A stretch of DNA of 64,000 nt from Coccinella septempunctata. Taxonomy: Eukaryota; Arthropoda; Insecta; Coleoptera; Coccinellidae. The notes under the pieces were generated by a model, which saw nothing but the letters and a program-made list of their open reading frames with translations, was not told where the DNA came from and ran no database searches. Position numbers and translations under genes: made by a program. Every line of letters starts with the position of its first letter. Positions within the stretch are counted from its first letter, which is position 1. Below are positions 12,972 through 24,402 of the stretch, in pieces. The DNA lies in assembly GCF_907165205.1 (NCBI RefSeq), contig NC_058198.1:11633001-11697000 (forward strand). The letters are read 5' to 3'.

Positions 12972-13749
12972 GTTGATTGGTTCCATAAGCCAACCTTCTC
13001 TGAACGTTATATAAATTTTTTCTCTCATCATCCGCTCGTGCATAAGATCAGCATTATCCGAAATTTGAAACATAGAGCGTTACACCTCTCTGATGAGGTA
13101 TACTGGGGGAAAAACTTAGAATACATAAGATCGATACTTCTTAAAAATAATTATCCTATTTCTATTATAAACCGTATTCTCGGTGAGGGTTTTCCGATTA
13201 ATGTCCCGGTTGCTTCCCAGGGGGTTGATGGTGTTGGGGATGTCTTAACAACAAAAAAAATTCTACGGACTAGTTTACGTTAGGTCCCTATCGGAAAGGT
13301 TGGCGCATATATTGAAATCTGATGTTTTGCATGTAGCTTTCAGAAATAAGAACACTGTTGGCGTTAATTTTTTCACCCGTATCAAGGACGTAACTCCGGT
13401 TTCCCTACAGTCCGGCATTGTTTACATGATTAGATGTAATGATTGCTCCCAAGTATATGTTGGCCAGACTGGCAGATATTTAAAAATTAGAGTTGAGGAG
13501 CATAAACGTTCTGTTAGTCTACCCATCACCAACCCTAAGACTGCACTAGCCCACCACTGTGAGTCAACTGGACACCGTTTTGATTTCGATGATGTTGTTC
13601 TTTTGGGAAGACATCCTTTCCTCGGCAAACGATTGTTGCACGAGATGATCCAGATCAAGGTTCACGATTCTGTCAATTCCAGAACCGACATACAGCACCT
13701 TTCTATAATATATCATAATTTATTGAAGAAAGTAAGAAAGAAAACGTGA
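12972..13749 (+). pseudogene. PLE second copy: RT C-terminus and GIY-YIG endonuclease
   Basis: The plus-strand copy starts inside the RT at VDWFHKPTFSERYINFF (the minus copy has VDWFPKP) and therefore lacks the YVDD site. It reads to a stop at about 13283, carries the same eight-A slip as the minus copy, then continues as the GIY-YIG domain to 13749. The endonuclease frame is fully open and identical in protein to that of arm A. On its own this copy cannot encode a polymerase. Confidence 0.85.
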
Positions 13750-14263
13750 ACATTTCTCGGTGTCCGTCCACATTTCTCTGTGTTTGTCTTCATATGTTCC
13801 CGATCTCCCTTTGTTGTCATTGTTTTACCTCGATGAAAGCGTACCATTGTTTTGTTTTAATTAATTTTATATATGATATTTTTCAATGACTGTGGGAAAA
13901 GCAATTTCATCTTGTGAGTATCAATTGATCTGTGATTTCTTTTACATTTCAATTTATTAATTTATTAATTTATTTATTTATTGATATTTATATGCATATT
14001 CATATATTTGGTAATTCTTGTTTTTTATATGTTTTCTTTCTCTTCTCCTTCTCCTCTGTGCTGTGCTTCTTGATTTTGACTTTGTCATTTTTATTTTTGT
14101 GATATTTTGTAATTTCGAGTAATTTTGTAATTTTCTTTTTTAATCACTTTTTATACCAATTTTTTAAGAAGTAACAAGTATCCTTGTATTGATGTTTTGC
14201 ACCTTTGTCTCACTATCATGAAGGGAGAGACTTTTCAGAGTTTGTTTTCTCATTTTCAGTGCC

Positions 14264-14291
14264 CTGATGATGGAAATATAATTTACGAAAC
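14264..14291 (+). ncRNA. Hammerhead-like core at PLE 3' end (arm B)
   Basis: CTGATGA is followed by a weak 4-bp stem (AAAT/ATTT) and then GAAACGTTGG. Hammerhead ribozymes are described in PLE terminal repeats. Here a convincing stem III and stem I are not visible, so activity is doubtful. The identical motif is on the minus strand at 11157-11184. Confidence 0.35.
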
Positions 14292-14389
14292 GTTGGCTAA
14301 GTTGGAAGTTTAAATCCCGAATATTTTGACCTTTTCCACCACCATTCCCATATTAGCATTGTTGATGTGAGGTCACCAGTTTACAGATT

Positions 14390-14402
14390 CAGAGTTGTAT
14401 TC
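14390..14402. repeat. Right 13-bp target-site duplication of the PLE pair
   Basis: CAGAGTTGTATTC here is identical to 11080-11092. MITE A sequence resumes immediately after it. Confidence 0.85.
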
Positions 14403-15070
14403 AGCCAAAGTACCCAATTTTTCAAATTTCACAGATACTTTTTAATTTTCGAACATCAAATTACTCGAAAACGGCGCATTAAATGGGAAAATATGAATTT
14501 TACTTATGTTGTACAAAACGTTCATATATTCATTAGATAGCCTCCAACTTGGTTTCAAGAGTTTGGTACGTAATGATCATAATGAGAAAAGTGGAAGACG
14601 TGGGTGATAACTTGTGTTCGAAAAAGAATCATTAAATAAATGAAAAACTATGTCCCGAAATCAATTTCATTCGATAAAACCGTTTATGACAACTAAAAAT
14701 TACATATTTTAATGGTTTTTTAAGAGCCTGTATTTTTTAAACCTAGCCGATTCGAAAAAATTTCTTTCGACCTCAAGAATGTTGTGTTAAAATATTTCTA
14801 CGAGTCAAAGACTCACCCTATATTAGGCTTTTGAAATTACGAAGTGAAAAAATTAATGATCAAGTATAGGTATCCCAATACGCTCCTGACCCCTTGTTAT
14901 TTTCATGATCAGAATGCCAATTAAAATCGAGGGTGTAACATATTATATCAATTTAATTATGTCCGATGTATAATCTGTCAAATGGTGTGTATAAGTAAAT
15001 AAAGTGATGAAATTGAACAAAATTGTTTACAGAAGTTCTTCAGATTTTTCCCATTAATATTATGTATTTA

Positions 15071-15957
15071 TACAGGGTGTTTTCAAAGGTGAGGCTTTTT
15101 TTGACAGAAGAACTCATCAAAATAGGTCGTTCAACCAAAAATAAATTGGATAAAAAATATCCAAGATGACTGAGAGACAGCCTCTAAAAGTTCGACAAAA
15201 TTTCATAGAATTTCAAATACGGAACTGTGGAAGGTGACTCAGGCATCCCAAAAACGAAACAAAACATAAACATATGGCTGGACAATGAATGGTTCAGTAC
15301 CAAGTTTATCGGATTGGATGCATCAGGTCACTTTTGAGAGAATCATAATTGTTGTATCGTGCAATTTGGGGTGAAAAAGAATGTAGAAAACCGAGGCAGT
15401 TTCTCGAAAGTGCTTATGTTAGTTATGTTGAAAAAGTTCTATGATGTTTCCCCATTTCATAATATTTTTACGATGATTGCTGGAATGTTCAAACAAGAAG
15501 ATTGTGATGCCCATTGTGAAAAAATTCGTGAATAATTTTGACGAATTTTATTGGTGAGATTTTGAAGTATTATTCTATTTTTCACACTTGTGTCCTAAGC
15601 CTCTTCTGTCAGTTGGTATCGAAATGATAAAATCGTGTAAGTTACTGAAAAATAATGAGAGCAATTCGGCAATCCTAAGTTTCCATTTTTATTACCACGT
15701 AAATATCGAACGAGCCAATATCCTAAACGAAACCACAATGTCGACACAGGAGATAAGTTTTTCCCACTGCTTGGTATAATTCAGCTAACAAGCGATCTTG
15801 GGTCGTATTAGGATCTATTTCAGTAATCATTTTCAATTTCTTTTTCAACTATGTCAATTTGAAAGTTTTGTATAGGTGATTTTTGGTGAAACGCTTCATT
15901 TCGAACAAGTCTACCTTCTGTTGAAAAAAAAAGCCTAACCTTCGAATGCACCCTGTA
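15071..15957. mobile_element. MITE family E (887 bp, about 50-bp TIRs)
   Basis: The left end reads TACAGGGTGTTTTCAAAGGT then GAGGCTTTTTTTGACAGAAG. The right end is its rough reverse complement, with CTTCTGTTGAAAAAAAAAGC and CACCCTGTA. The interior has no recognisable transposase; a 63-codon frame at 15588-15779 has no motif. Confidence 0.7.
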
Positions 15958-17132
15958 TAGATATTTATATACCTATATATTCTTCTGAAATAGAGTGATA
16001 CAAACTCTTACAATCTGAAAACAATGATGATGGTGTAAAGAAATGACAACAAAAGACAGACCCTAGAGTCTGTTCCTACTCCTACTCATTTTAAGCAGAG
16101 GAAAAATGTCAACAGGGTACCATACCTATCCTCGTATGATACATGAAAACCTCAGAAAAAACTTTCTGCCTGCCCGTATGTGTATAAAGAATAAGCTAAA
16201 ATTATTATGTTGTAGGACATCCTCTTCATGGGACAAAATCCAAAAACTTATTCCTTCTTTCCACGATGATGGTTGACGAAGTGTGAATAATCTGAAAACA
16301 AAAAAGAAAGGAGAAAACGAAAGGAACATTGAATTTTATATTCCTCATTGAATAATTATGAATTTGTAACCCATCTCAAAAAGAATCGGTCAACGAACGA
16401 ATTCCTTCGAAACCACCCTGAAATTTATATTTTGTGAAACTGTTTACCAAGTGGTCTAGAGTCCATTCTTCTGAGCCACACTCATATCTCGGACTATCAA
16501 CTATGCAGCATTCCATCTAAAGAGGCTCTTAGACCGACCATGGACAGTCCTAAGACGATTTAGCGTAGGTACACCAAATATTTCTAGGTAGATCACATCC
16601 AGGGATATTTTTCGAAGGATCAATTATTTATTAAACCTTCATTATATTTATATATATATTCTTTTGAATGTAAGCAATACATTTTTGGTTATCAAACAAT
16701 ATAGCATATGTATGAGTTATAGCAAAGGTTAGTGTAACGGGGTACCATACAATTTGGAGTATGATACAAGACTTAAGGAAAAACCTCAGTAAAAAAAACC
16801 GTCTCCCCGTGAGTAGTGTAGTGATGACAAATTTGTTCACAGAATAAGCTTTTAATACTGAAGGGCTTCTTTTCCATTGATGTAAAAGTTTCTTTATCCT
16901 CTAGTCATTTCGACATAATATCGAGAGCAGAAAACGAGAAAACAAAGTGAATAATAAAGCTTTCATCAACACTTTATCGAAGACTTGATGACGAATGAAG
17001 AAAAAAAATATAATCATAGGTACATAACTGGGAGGAATATCATCTCTGCTTAAAAATCTTCTGCTAATCTTGGTGGAGGATCACCCTCGTCGTTAGAAAT
17101 GCCTTCAGTAGTAAATTAATAATAGCCAAATC
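15958..17132. other. Unassigned DNA with a short diverged duplication
   Basis: Bases around 16110-16200 and 16735-16850 resemble each other: both have GGGTACCATAC, a GTATGATAC word, AAAACCTCAG and GAATAAGCT. They may be two relics of one repeat. No gene is supported. Confidence 0.35.
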
Positions 17133-18068
17133 TTGCTTTTGACTGGGAGGGTCTTTCGACCAGGTCCAGTCTTCCAAGTGTTGATTCTTCTGTTCTTCAG
17201 TTGTTCGAGGAACGCTACAGGACCCTTATGTTGGGGAATCATATCCCATAGATATACCAGTGGTTATTCAGTAGAAAACACTAGAATTACTAGAATTTCA
17301 AAAGCCAGAAGCGTATTAAATGGAGTCCCTCAAGGTTCAGTTCTTGGGCCACTGCTTTTCATATTGTATACCAGCCAATTTGCGAAGTTCATTCATCACT
17401 GCAGGGTGCATATGTATGCGGATGACATTCAGCTATTCATCGATTTTTCAGTTGACGAATTGAATAACGCAACCATCGGACTCAATGAGGACTTACATCG
17501 GTTATGGGATATTGCTGGAGGACAAGTTGAGTTGAGTTGAGTTGGCTTCCTATGAGACTTTGCTTTAACTTTCATGCTCTTTGTACATTCCATAAAATAA
17601 TTGTGAATAGAAAACCATTTTATCTCTTCAATAGGTTGCAATACAGAACTGATATTCACAATGTTAACATAAGACATAGAGGTTTGCTTACTTTTCCTCA
17701 CCATCGAACCTCCACCTTTCAGAGAAGTTTTAAATACAACATCTATAAATTGTACAACGGGATTCCTCATGAGTTCAAACAATTTAAACATAGTAAATTC
17801 AAAAATAAAATCAGAGAATACTTGCTCAGTGGTTCGATATAACTCTATTCAGTCTCCGAGAAGGCAAGAAAAAGAATAATGTTTTTTTTTTCTGTTTTAT
17901 TTTTTGCTCTATTGTTGTTCTTATATTCAATATTATTCTGAGATGGATTGCGCACTGAATTTTTTTTCATGTAAGAACAAGGGTTAAGTGGCAGAACACC
18001 TTTTGGTGAACTTCCCCTTGAGATTTCTGTTAAAGAAATAAAGGCCTTATTTATTATTTATTTTTATT
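17133..18068 (+). mobile_element. Non-LTR retrotransposon relic, internally deleted
   Basis: A plus-strand frame (17283-17540) carries the RT block GVPQGSVLGPLLF followed by MYADDIQLF, with an intact YADD. The next frame (17537-17842) gives a C-terminal retroelement tail containing FHKIIVNRKPFYLFNRLQ and YNGIPHEFKQF. Endonuclease, early RT motifs and the part between YADD and the tail are missing. The element ends with AATAAAGGCC and a T/A-rich tail near 18068. The type fits the jockey/CR1 group; the clade is not certain. Confidence 0.75.
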
Positions 18069-19559
18069 TAAAATTGAAAAAACGAGAAAGAAATTCAAAA
18101 AACTTCATTGAAGAGATTACACGAATTCCATTCTGATTGCCAAAATATCTTGTGACTCTTATTCGAATAAAGAAAATCATCAGTCCATAATGACTTAGGA
18201 GATTTCAATCTGGTGTATATGATGAAATTGGGAATAAATTTGGGAAGGAATGGAATTCATTTTAAGATTGTTGCAATGGTTTGAAAAAATACCTGCAGGA
18301 TGCATACCATTCTTTTAATATATGTAGATAGGTAATGAGAAAACCTTTTTGATATGGAAATCGTTCAAAAATCTATTTGGTAAATGTCAACTAAGCTCAC
18401 GTAAATGGCAAACTTTCAACCAAAATTCCGAATTCTGTTGTCGATGCAGGCAGATCTTCCGCCCTGAAAATGCACCAAATGGAAAAATCCAGAGTGCCAT
18501 TTGTGCGCCGTAATGTGTTGATACGAAATAAGTTCTTAACTGTAAAATGGACACGCTTTCGAAATCACCCTTATTTCGCTCAATTTGGAAAGCTTGATTA
18601 TGTATTATACTAAAAGAAAATAGAGGCAATGTTTCACCCTTTTAAATTGCTGTTCGCGTCACTGTTTCTATTAGGGCAACATAAAGAATGCATTAGTCCT
18701 GTATATAACCAGGGATACGGTAAGTTAGCTCAGCCCTATGTTTGATAGCCGCCATTACTTCATTCTCTTTTATTGCGGACTACACCCCCCTCTTTGTTGC
18801 ACACAATAACAAAACTTAAATGGAACCGATTTGATTACAATATTTTCTTTTAAAATGAATTTCATTGTGCCGCTTTTGTGGAACTTTTCGCCATACACGA
18901 ATTTCATTTTTCAGCTCGTTATTAATTATTCCGTCCATTGTTTCTTTCGAACAATTGTTTCCTTGCAGCCTTTTCTATCGGGTTATAAATTGATAGAACC
19001 AACAATATAATCGAAGGAAGGATTTTATGTGGGCCATAGACGAAAGCGTACAGCTTTTCCAATCATATGATCAAGAAGGTGAATGATAGACGCTCGAAAA
19101 ATAACTTCTGCTCTCACTAATCGACTATGAATATACAATGTGTCCTTTGGAAAGGTTATTTTCAAAGAAAACGGAGGTAACTGAGTAGTTACGTAAAGAA
19201 ATAACATATTTCGATTTTTAAAGGGATCGACATGAGTTTTCCTGATGTTTGATCCATCAATATGAATATTCACGTTCGAAAAATAAACATTAAACTGTGA
19301 TTTACTTGTTTCTTGGGTAACTTCACAGAAATCATCTTTGATGGAGATCTGCGCAAAATGTCGGCAAAGAACTTTTATACAGAATGTTTACTTAAGATAA
19401 GGTGAAATTGCACGAGGCGATATCTATTGTATATTGCTTAAACTGAGATACCCATGAATCGATTAATATTTTGGATGAATTTTGATGTTTTTAAAGACCT
19501 TGGGTACGGCAATTTTGTAATTATTTAAAAGGTCTTTTTGGGACTGGGTTCGGAGAAAC
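18069..19559. other. Unassigned DNA
   Basis: Short frames on the minus strand (18387-18629, 19025-19273) have no motif. No repeat boundary is clear. Confidence 0.4.
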
Positions 19560-19580
19560 TCAATTCGACAAAATGCCGAC

Positions 19581-19608
19581 GTTTCCATTTATTCAAAATC
19601 GTCCTCAG
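19581..19608 (-). ncRNA. Possible PLE 3'-end motif (hammerhead-like, degenerate)
   Basis: The minus strand reads CTGAGGA, then about 16 bases, then GAAACGTCGGC. The layout matches the motif at the 3' end of the two PLEs here. The core is degenerate (CTGAGGA instead of CTGATGA). The surrounding 19560-19830 is probably a PLE end but carries no protein match. Confidence 0.3.
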
Positions 19609-20128
19609 GGCTCTACAATAGATGATACAATATCGAAACGCAGTAGAAACAAGGCAACATCACAAATAACTAACTAAAAAGGGCCGTATAACAGTAATTC
19701 GGAAGAAAACTCATATAAAAATATTGTAAATGAACAATCTACTCGACCAACAAATATGAATTAAGGCAAAGAATTAATCAATCAATAGAAGCGTCGATTA
19801 TTTTTTATATGTATATATGTTACCAATTTCTTAATTTTTTTTTCTTTTTTGCCCTTCATTTCTTGCTCAAGTAGATTGTTCATATACAATTTTCAATTGT
19901 ATGTTTTTCCGAAGAACTGTTATACCGCCGTTATAAGTATTCACATAAAATTCAGTTGACTGAATAGAAGGCTTCATATGATAGGTAGGTACTCCAAATT
20001 CAAATTTTCATATTCTAAAATCTTTCATGATTCGACTTCTGTCGATTGAAACCAAAAATTTGAGAATCTTTGTAGAATCATTTAACAAAGTTAAATGAAT
20101 TACAACTATTCATTAATTTCTACAAGTC

Positions 20129-21496
20129 TTGAAACAAGAAAATAGATACAAGTTCATTGATATTATAATTATACTTCTGAAGGCTGAGCGTATGAGGGAG
20201 AATATGAGAGTACAGACTGATAACAAAGATAAAGCTCTAAAATTGCTGAAACAAGTTGCTCCCAACAATTGTGACTTGAGAGACTTTCACCTAACAACGG
20301 AATTCGAAATTATCAGCATTATCAAAAAACTTAAGGGAAAGGAAACTAAGGATATACCGGGTGTCCCACCCCAGACGCGGCGCTCATTTTGAGGGATTAA
20401 ATGAAGATATTTTGAAAAGATTTTCTTGTGGTGTGTGTAGGATGCCGCAAAGCACAATTTAAAATTATTTTCATATATGGAGGGTGTTCGAAAACAAAGA
20501 TATAGACCAAAGTTACACTTTTTTATATGTAACACCCTATATTTGACCTCAAAAATGGAATGGCAAGCTTAACTTATGATGAGTTTTTTCAGATTACTTT
20601 ATGGCTCAGAAGCACCCTATACGAGATAATAGCGAAAAATCGAAAATATGGAGTTTTTTTAAATATCAATTAATGAAGAAACTAGTCACGCCAGCGATAC
20701 AGACAGATTTTTTTCAAGTAGACAAGTTGGCTACTCCTACATATAAAAGAAAATTTCATCTCTGGAATATACAGAGTGATCATAATTAATTCTCAAACAT
20801 CAACTACAAATAATCGTCGAAAACTTTCTTATTTCAAATGGCACACCCGGTATTTCTATATCTCGTTGAACTTAAAAATCAATTTCGAAACTATCTTCAT
20901 AACATTTTTCTACATCTAAACCTGATAGTTTCTGAGCAATTTTCGATTTTTAATTCAAAACTAATGAACCATTTTCGCCATTATCTCATTAAATGGTCCT
21001 TCTAAGGTAAAAAGTGATCATCATAATTTGAGCTTGCCATTCCATTTTTGAGGTCGACAACAACTATGCTATTACAAGCGATGAAAGAAATATAATAGAA
21101 GCCCTAGATGAAAAATGGCCAGCTAAGATCATTTCACGAGATTTATCAAAGGCCTTTGATATCGTGGATCATGAAATACTGGAAGGTAAACTGCGGTTCT
21201 ATGCTCTGTGTATTGCTGCAATGGGGTTGCCATCTTCATTTCTCTCAAACAGGCGACAGCGGGTTGTATGGAGCGGCATACTATCAGTGTCAGAGAGCAT
21301 GAGGTATGGGGTTCCACAGGGATCAAAGCTAGGACCATTACTATTCATTATATTCATCAATGATTTGAATCCCACCAAAACTCAGCGAACCATGTATCTA
21401 ATTACTCTCCTGTTTGCAGATAATAATTCCTTTCTTTTTAAGGCGACACACATTGATAAACTGAGAATATTGGAGAGATATGTTTATTACAATTAA
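20129..21496 (+). pseudogene. Non-LTR reverse transcriptase fragment interrupted by MITE B
   Basis: The left part (20129-20355) ends with an RT-entry block, EFEIISIIKKLKGKETKDI. The right part (from 21056) resumes at STTTMLLQAMKEI, then in shifting frames gives LSKAFDIVDHEILEGKLRFY, YGVPQGSKLGPLLFIIFIND and LLFADNNSFLFK. Between them lies MITE B, and about 100 residues of expected RT sequence are absent, so the MITE arrived with or beside a deletion. FADN replaces the catalytic FADD. The style is jockey-like. The element is dead. Confidence 0.75.
20355..21055. mobile_element. MITE family B, copy 1 (right end missing)
   Basis: It opens TACCGGGTGTCCCACCCCAG and tracks copy 2 (50976-51862) through CTTGTGGTGTGTGTAGG and AAAGTTACACTTTTTTATAT. 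It stops abruptly at CCATTTTTGAGGTC, about 190 bp short of the expected right terminus, where RT sequence resumes. Confidence 0.8.
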
Positions 21497-22975
21497 CGAT
21501 GTAATAAAATGTACGCATACATTTCTGAGGATAAATCTTACGATGACCGGTATACGGGGAAAGACCAGGAAGTTCAAAAGGAAGAATGAGGTGATTTGAG
21601 TCCATCAACAATCATTATCCAATTTACCAAGGTGGTACGAAGTTTTTCAAGGAGCTTGTGCTAGTTTGGCAAACCAGTAATGTTCTGTGGAAGCTTTTTT
21701 ACTCTGCCATGCAGGTGTTCTTTTACCCAACAGGGAATGGTGGCCCATACCGTTTTGACTGGGAAATTTCTTCTATAGCCTCGGGATCGAACTTGGGATC
21801 TTACGAACCCTAACCGACGTTCTAAGTCCTCTAGCTATGGACAAATGTTTTTTGGAATCTTGCGTTTCACTCCAACTGAATACAAATTCATGCAACCCTG
21901 AACACATAGAAAGGTTTCTGTAATTGGCACATATGTTTGATGCATATTCATGCATTTAGGCGTACACGTACAGACTACGGAGGAAGCCAGGACAGATAAG
22001 CCTCCTGCGATACGTAGGGCGTAGAGCCTATTCATGAAGACGCATATACAGTGATCACGTAAAGGTTGGAACATAATTCATTAAATTTCGAGTAGATGAA
22101 AAAACCTTTGCTTGATCAGAATTGATGAAGTGATTACTTTATAGGTATAGGCATATTTGTCATCAATATTTTTTTTAATAGTAATAACTAATTTCAGTGC
22201 TTTTGATTTATGATCATACGTATATTTGAAACGTTGGGCAAATATGCAAATATGAGCAATAATAGAGGAATTTCTTAAATTCTTTCACAGCTTTTCTCTC
22301 CAGAACAAAGTCAAAAACTTGTACTTTGTTGAATTTCATTGATATTTTCTTTTGATATTCCAGTGATATGATCGTCATGAAAATTTGAATAACGGCCCAT
22401 TTCATAATTGAACTTTAAGTCCCTTCAATTCCTTTAGTCCTACTATAAAAATGACACTGAAGGGAGCTTCAAGCTAACAATCTTAATTTGATTATGGAAC
22501 TAGCTGTTACTCTCTGAATCCAGTATCAAAATTACAATTACTTACCAACTTATAATATACTTTTTTATATCTGAGGATAGTTTGCCCAACTGTCAACTGT
22601 CAAAGGGCCTTTTAAGTAAAGTTAGTTCTGCTTGATATATAAATAGAGTAAGAAAAAAGTAACGCACAAAATTCATATCTTCGGTATTCACTATTTCGTA
22701 GACAAATAATCGAACAGGTCAATTTTCATTTCATGCTAGGCAACCTTTCATGTATAATTGGATAGTTTGTCAGGCACCATCTACGAGGGGTAAGTAGGTC
22801 AGTAAGTAGTTGGCAATCCTAACATTTTTTTGCAAGAAACAAATAGTCCTTCTGTTGTACAAGATGAATTGGTAATCGAAGGGTTTTCTTAGAACCTCGT
22901 TTTCATTCTACGAGCGAAAAGGTTGAACTTATCGAATTCGAAATTTTATGTATTTTGAGTTAGATGGCATAGGTA
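21497..22975. other. Unassigned DNA
   Basis: No RT similarity could be followed beyond about 21496. Frames at 21773-22074 and 22214-22405 have no recognisable motif. Confidence 0.4.
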
Positions 22976-23785
22976 CACTTCAGAAGTGATTTATGTTTTT
23001 CCAGTTCTCTCTTTTAATTTCGAATATCGAATAAGTCGAAAATGGCGCATTATACGAGAAAATACGAACAATATTATGATTTTCTTTTTTTCAAAATGGT
23101 CATTGGTGAGCATTTAGCTTACTTTCTAGAGTTGGGTTCTTTGAATTTCTGGTAATTTTATGGTATGCAATGGTATTGATGAAGGGACTGGAAGATATGA
23201 GTAGAATGATTTATTAAATAAATAAAAAACTTTATAGCGAAAATCATTCAATTCGATAGAATCGTTGTATATAAAAAATGGTATGTAAAGGGACAAAGTG
23301 TTTCTTTGGACCTCATGAATATATATGTACAGGGTGGACAAAATTGGTGATACCTGCACTACAAATTTTTCAACGAGATGAAGGAAAAAGCATGGCATGC
23401 ACATTACGAGCGTCTCTTTTCGAGAAACTAATAGTGCCATCAACTGCATTCCTCTATCTTCTTTTGTTTTCGAGTTACAGGTCAAAATAACTTCGGTCAT
23501 TATCATCTACACCCGAAATTAGAAATAATGAAATTGACTTCATCAAATACTTTCTTAGGGATAATCAATACCCGAAAAATTTCATTGAAAAAACAATATT
23601 GAATTTAGAGAGAAAAATGACTAACCAAAATCATAATCATGATCAGGAACAACCAACAAACCGTCAAGAACAACCAAATTTATTGAACGTAATTTCTTAT
23701 GTTGAGGGTTCGGTTCCAAATTCAACATAAGAACTGTTTTTAAAATGCAAATGATTTAAGATCTATATTAACAAAAACTAAGCAT

Positions 23786-24054
23786 TTGAACGAAAAAGAA
23801 AAATCAAAAAGTTGTATCTACAACATTCCCCGTATTTGTGGTAAAACTTATACAGGTGAAACGTCTAGACCTCTAGAAATAAGAAAACGCGAACATAAAA
23901 ATAATATTAAAAATAGAGAAATCAATCGATCACAGATCGCAGATCATATTTGTTCTAATACGGGAGACCACATGATGGATTGGAATAACACTAAAATTTT
24001 AATGACGGAGCCAGACCATTATAAACGAAAGATTAAAGAGTCTACGTGTATTTA
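23786..24054 (+). pseudogene. GIY-YIG endonuclease domain of PLE-B
   Basis: The 89-codon frame has CIYNIPRICGKTYTGETSRP followed by LEIRKREHKNNIKNREINRS, which is the GIY-YIG layout with the glutamate-rich helix and conserved arginine and histidine. Downstream SQIADHICSNTGDHMMDW matches the second half of PLE endonucleases. The domain normally follows an RT and nicks target DNA for reverse transcription. Here it is separated from the RT linker by a frameshift and has no intact partner, so it is judged non-functional. Confidence 0.75.
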
Positions 24055-24249
24055 ATTGGATCAAGATAATAATTTGACAAATTGTCGGTAGGAATAGATC
24101 ATATTTGGATCAATTTACTGAAGAAGAAATTGTTATTTCAAATTTAAATGAATCTACGTTTCTATGAAGTCTCTGTTTTTATGTAGATATTGACAATTAA
24201 TGTCAAACAAAAGATACAATTCAGAAGATTTTCGAAAATTGATTTTCGT

Positions 24250-24281
24250 CTGATGAAGGAGTCTGATATAGACTCCGAAAC
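24250..24281 (+). ncRNA. Hammerhead-like core at the 3' end of PLE-B
   Basis: CTGATGA (24250-24256) is followed by one A, a perfect 6-bp stem GGAGTC/GACTCC around a 7-base loop, and GAAAC (24277-24281). CGTT at 24281-24284 could pair with AACG near 24307 as stem III, followed by TT. Stem I is not convincing. The order and spacing match a hammerhead ribozyme, which is known in PLEs. The extra A after the core is a deviation. Confidence 0.5.
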
Positions 24282-24353
24282 GTTACAATATAAAATTATA
24301 ATTTGAACGTTCTTTATTTTTAGTTCATTGTCGGGCAACAATTTTTTCTAGTT

Positions 24354-24402
24354 GATTTGCTCCTGACAAATCACTGCAAGAATTTACGCAGGAGCAAATC
24401 GT
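24354..24402. repeat. Short perfect hairpin
   Basis: GATTTGCTCCTG and CAGGAGCAAATC form a 12-bp perfect stem around about 24 bases, inside MITE H and just beyond PLE-B. Confidence 0.6.

Larger units (their letters stand above)
11093..14389. mobile_element. Penelope-like element, head-to-head double insertion
   Basis: Arm A (11093-12477, minus sense) and arm B (12971-14356, plus sense) are inverted copies of about 1385 bp with only a handful of differences by eye. Both 3' ends face outward. The 493 bp between them (12478-12970) exist only in the minus-sense copy and carry the reverse-transcriptase core. A 33-bp tail (14357-14389) lies between the end of arm B and the right target duplication, a kind of extension known beside PLE pseudo-LTRs. 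Both copies are 5'-truncated. The near identity means a recent insertion. Confidence 0.9.
10870..14822. mobile_element. MITE family A, copy 3, split by a Penelope-like insertion
   Basis: The left piece (10870-11092) and right piece (14403-14822) together make one family A copy. The left carries GATTCTTGAGG-like sequence, GATATAGCCATTTTATG and CCTTCAGAATAACTAGCTAA. The right resumes at AGCCAAAGTACCCAATTTT and ends TACGAGTCAAAGACTCACCC. Comparison with copies 1 and 6 shows the two pieces are contiguous in the unoccupied form. Confidence 0.8.
23520..24330 (+). mobile_element. Penelope-like element B, truncated relic
   Basis: The plus-strand frame at about 23530-23727 reads as the RT-to-endonuclease linker (IDFIKYFLRDNQYPKNFIEK). 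It breaks at SVPNST, where about 22 bases present in the relic at 26222-26345 are missing. The next frame, 23786-24054, is a GIY-YIG endonuclease. The 3' end carries a hammerhead-like motif. The RT catalytic region is absent. Confidence 0.75.

Noticed and set aside
12971..13073. N-terminal 36 residues of the long minus-strand PLE frame
   Set aside because: They are the antisense of arm B and join the RT only across the insertion junction.
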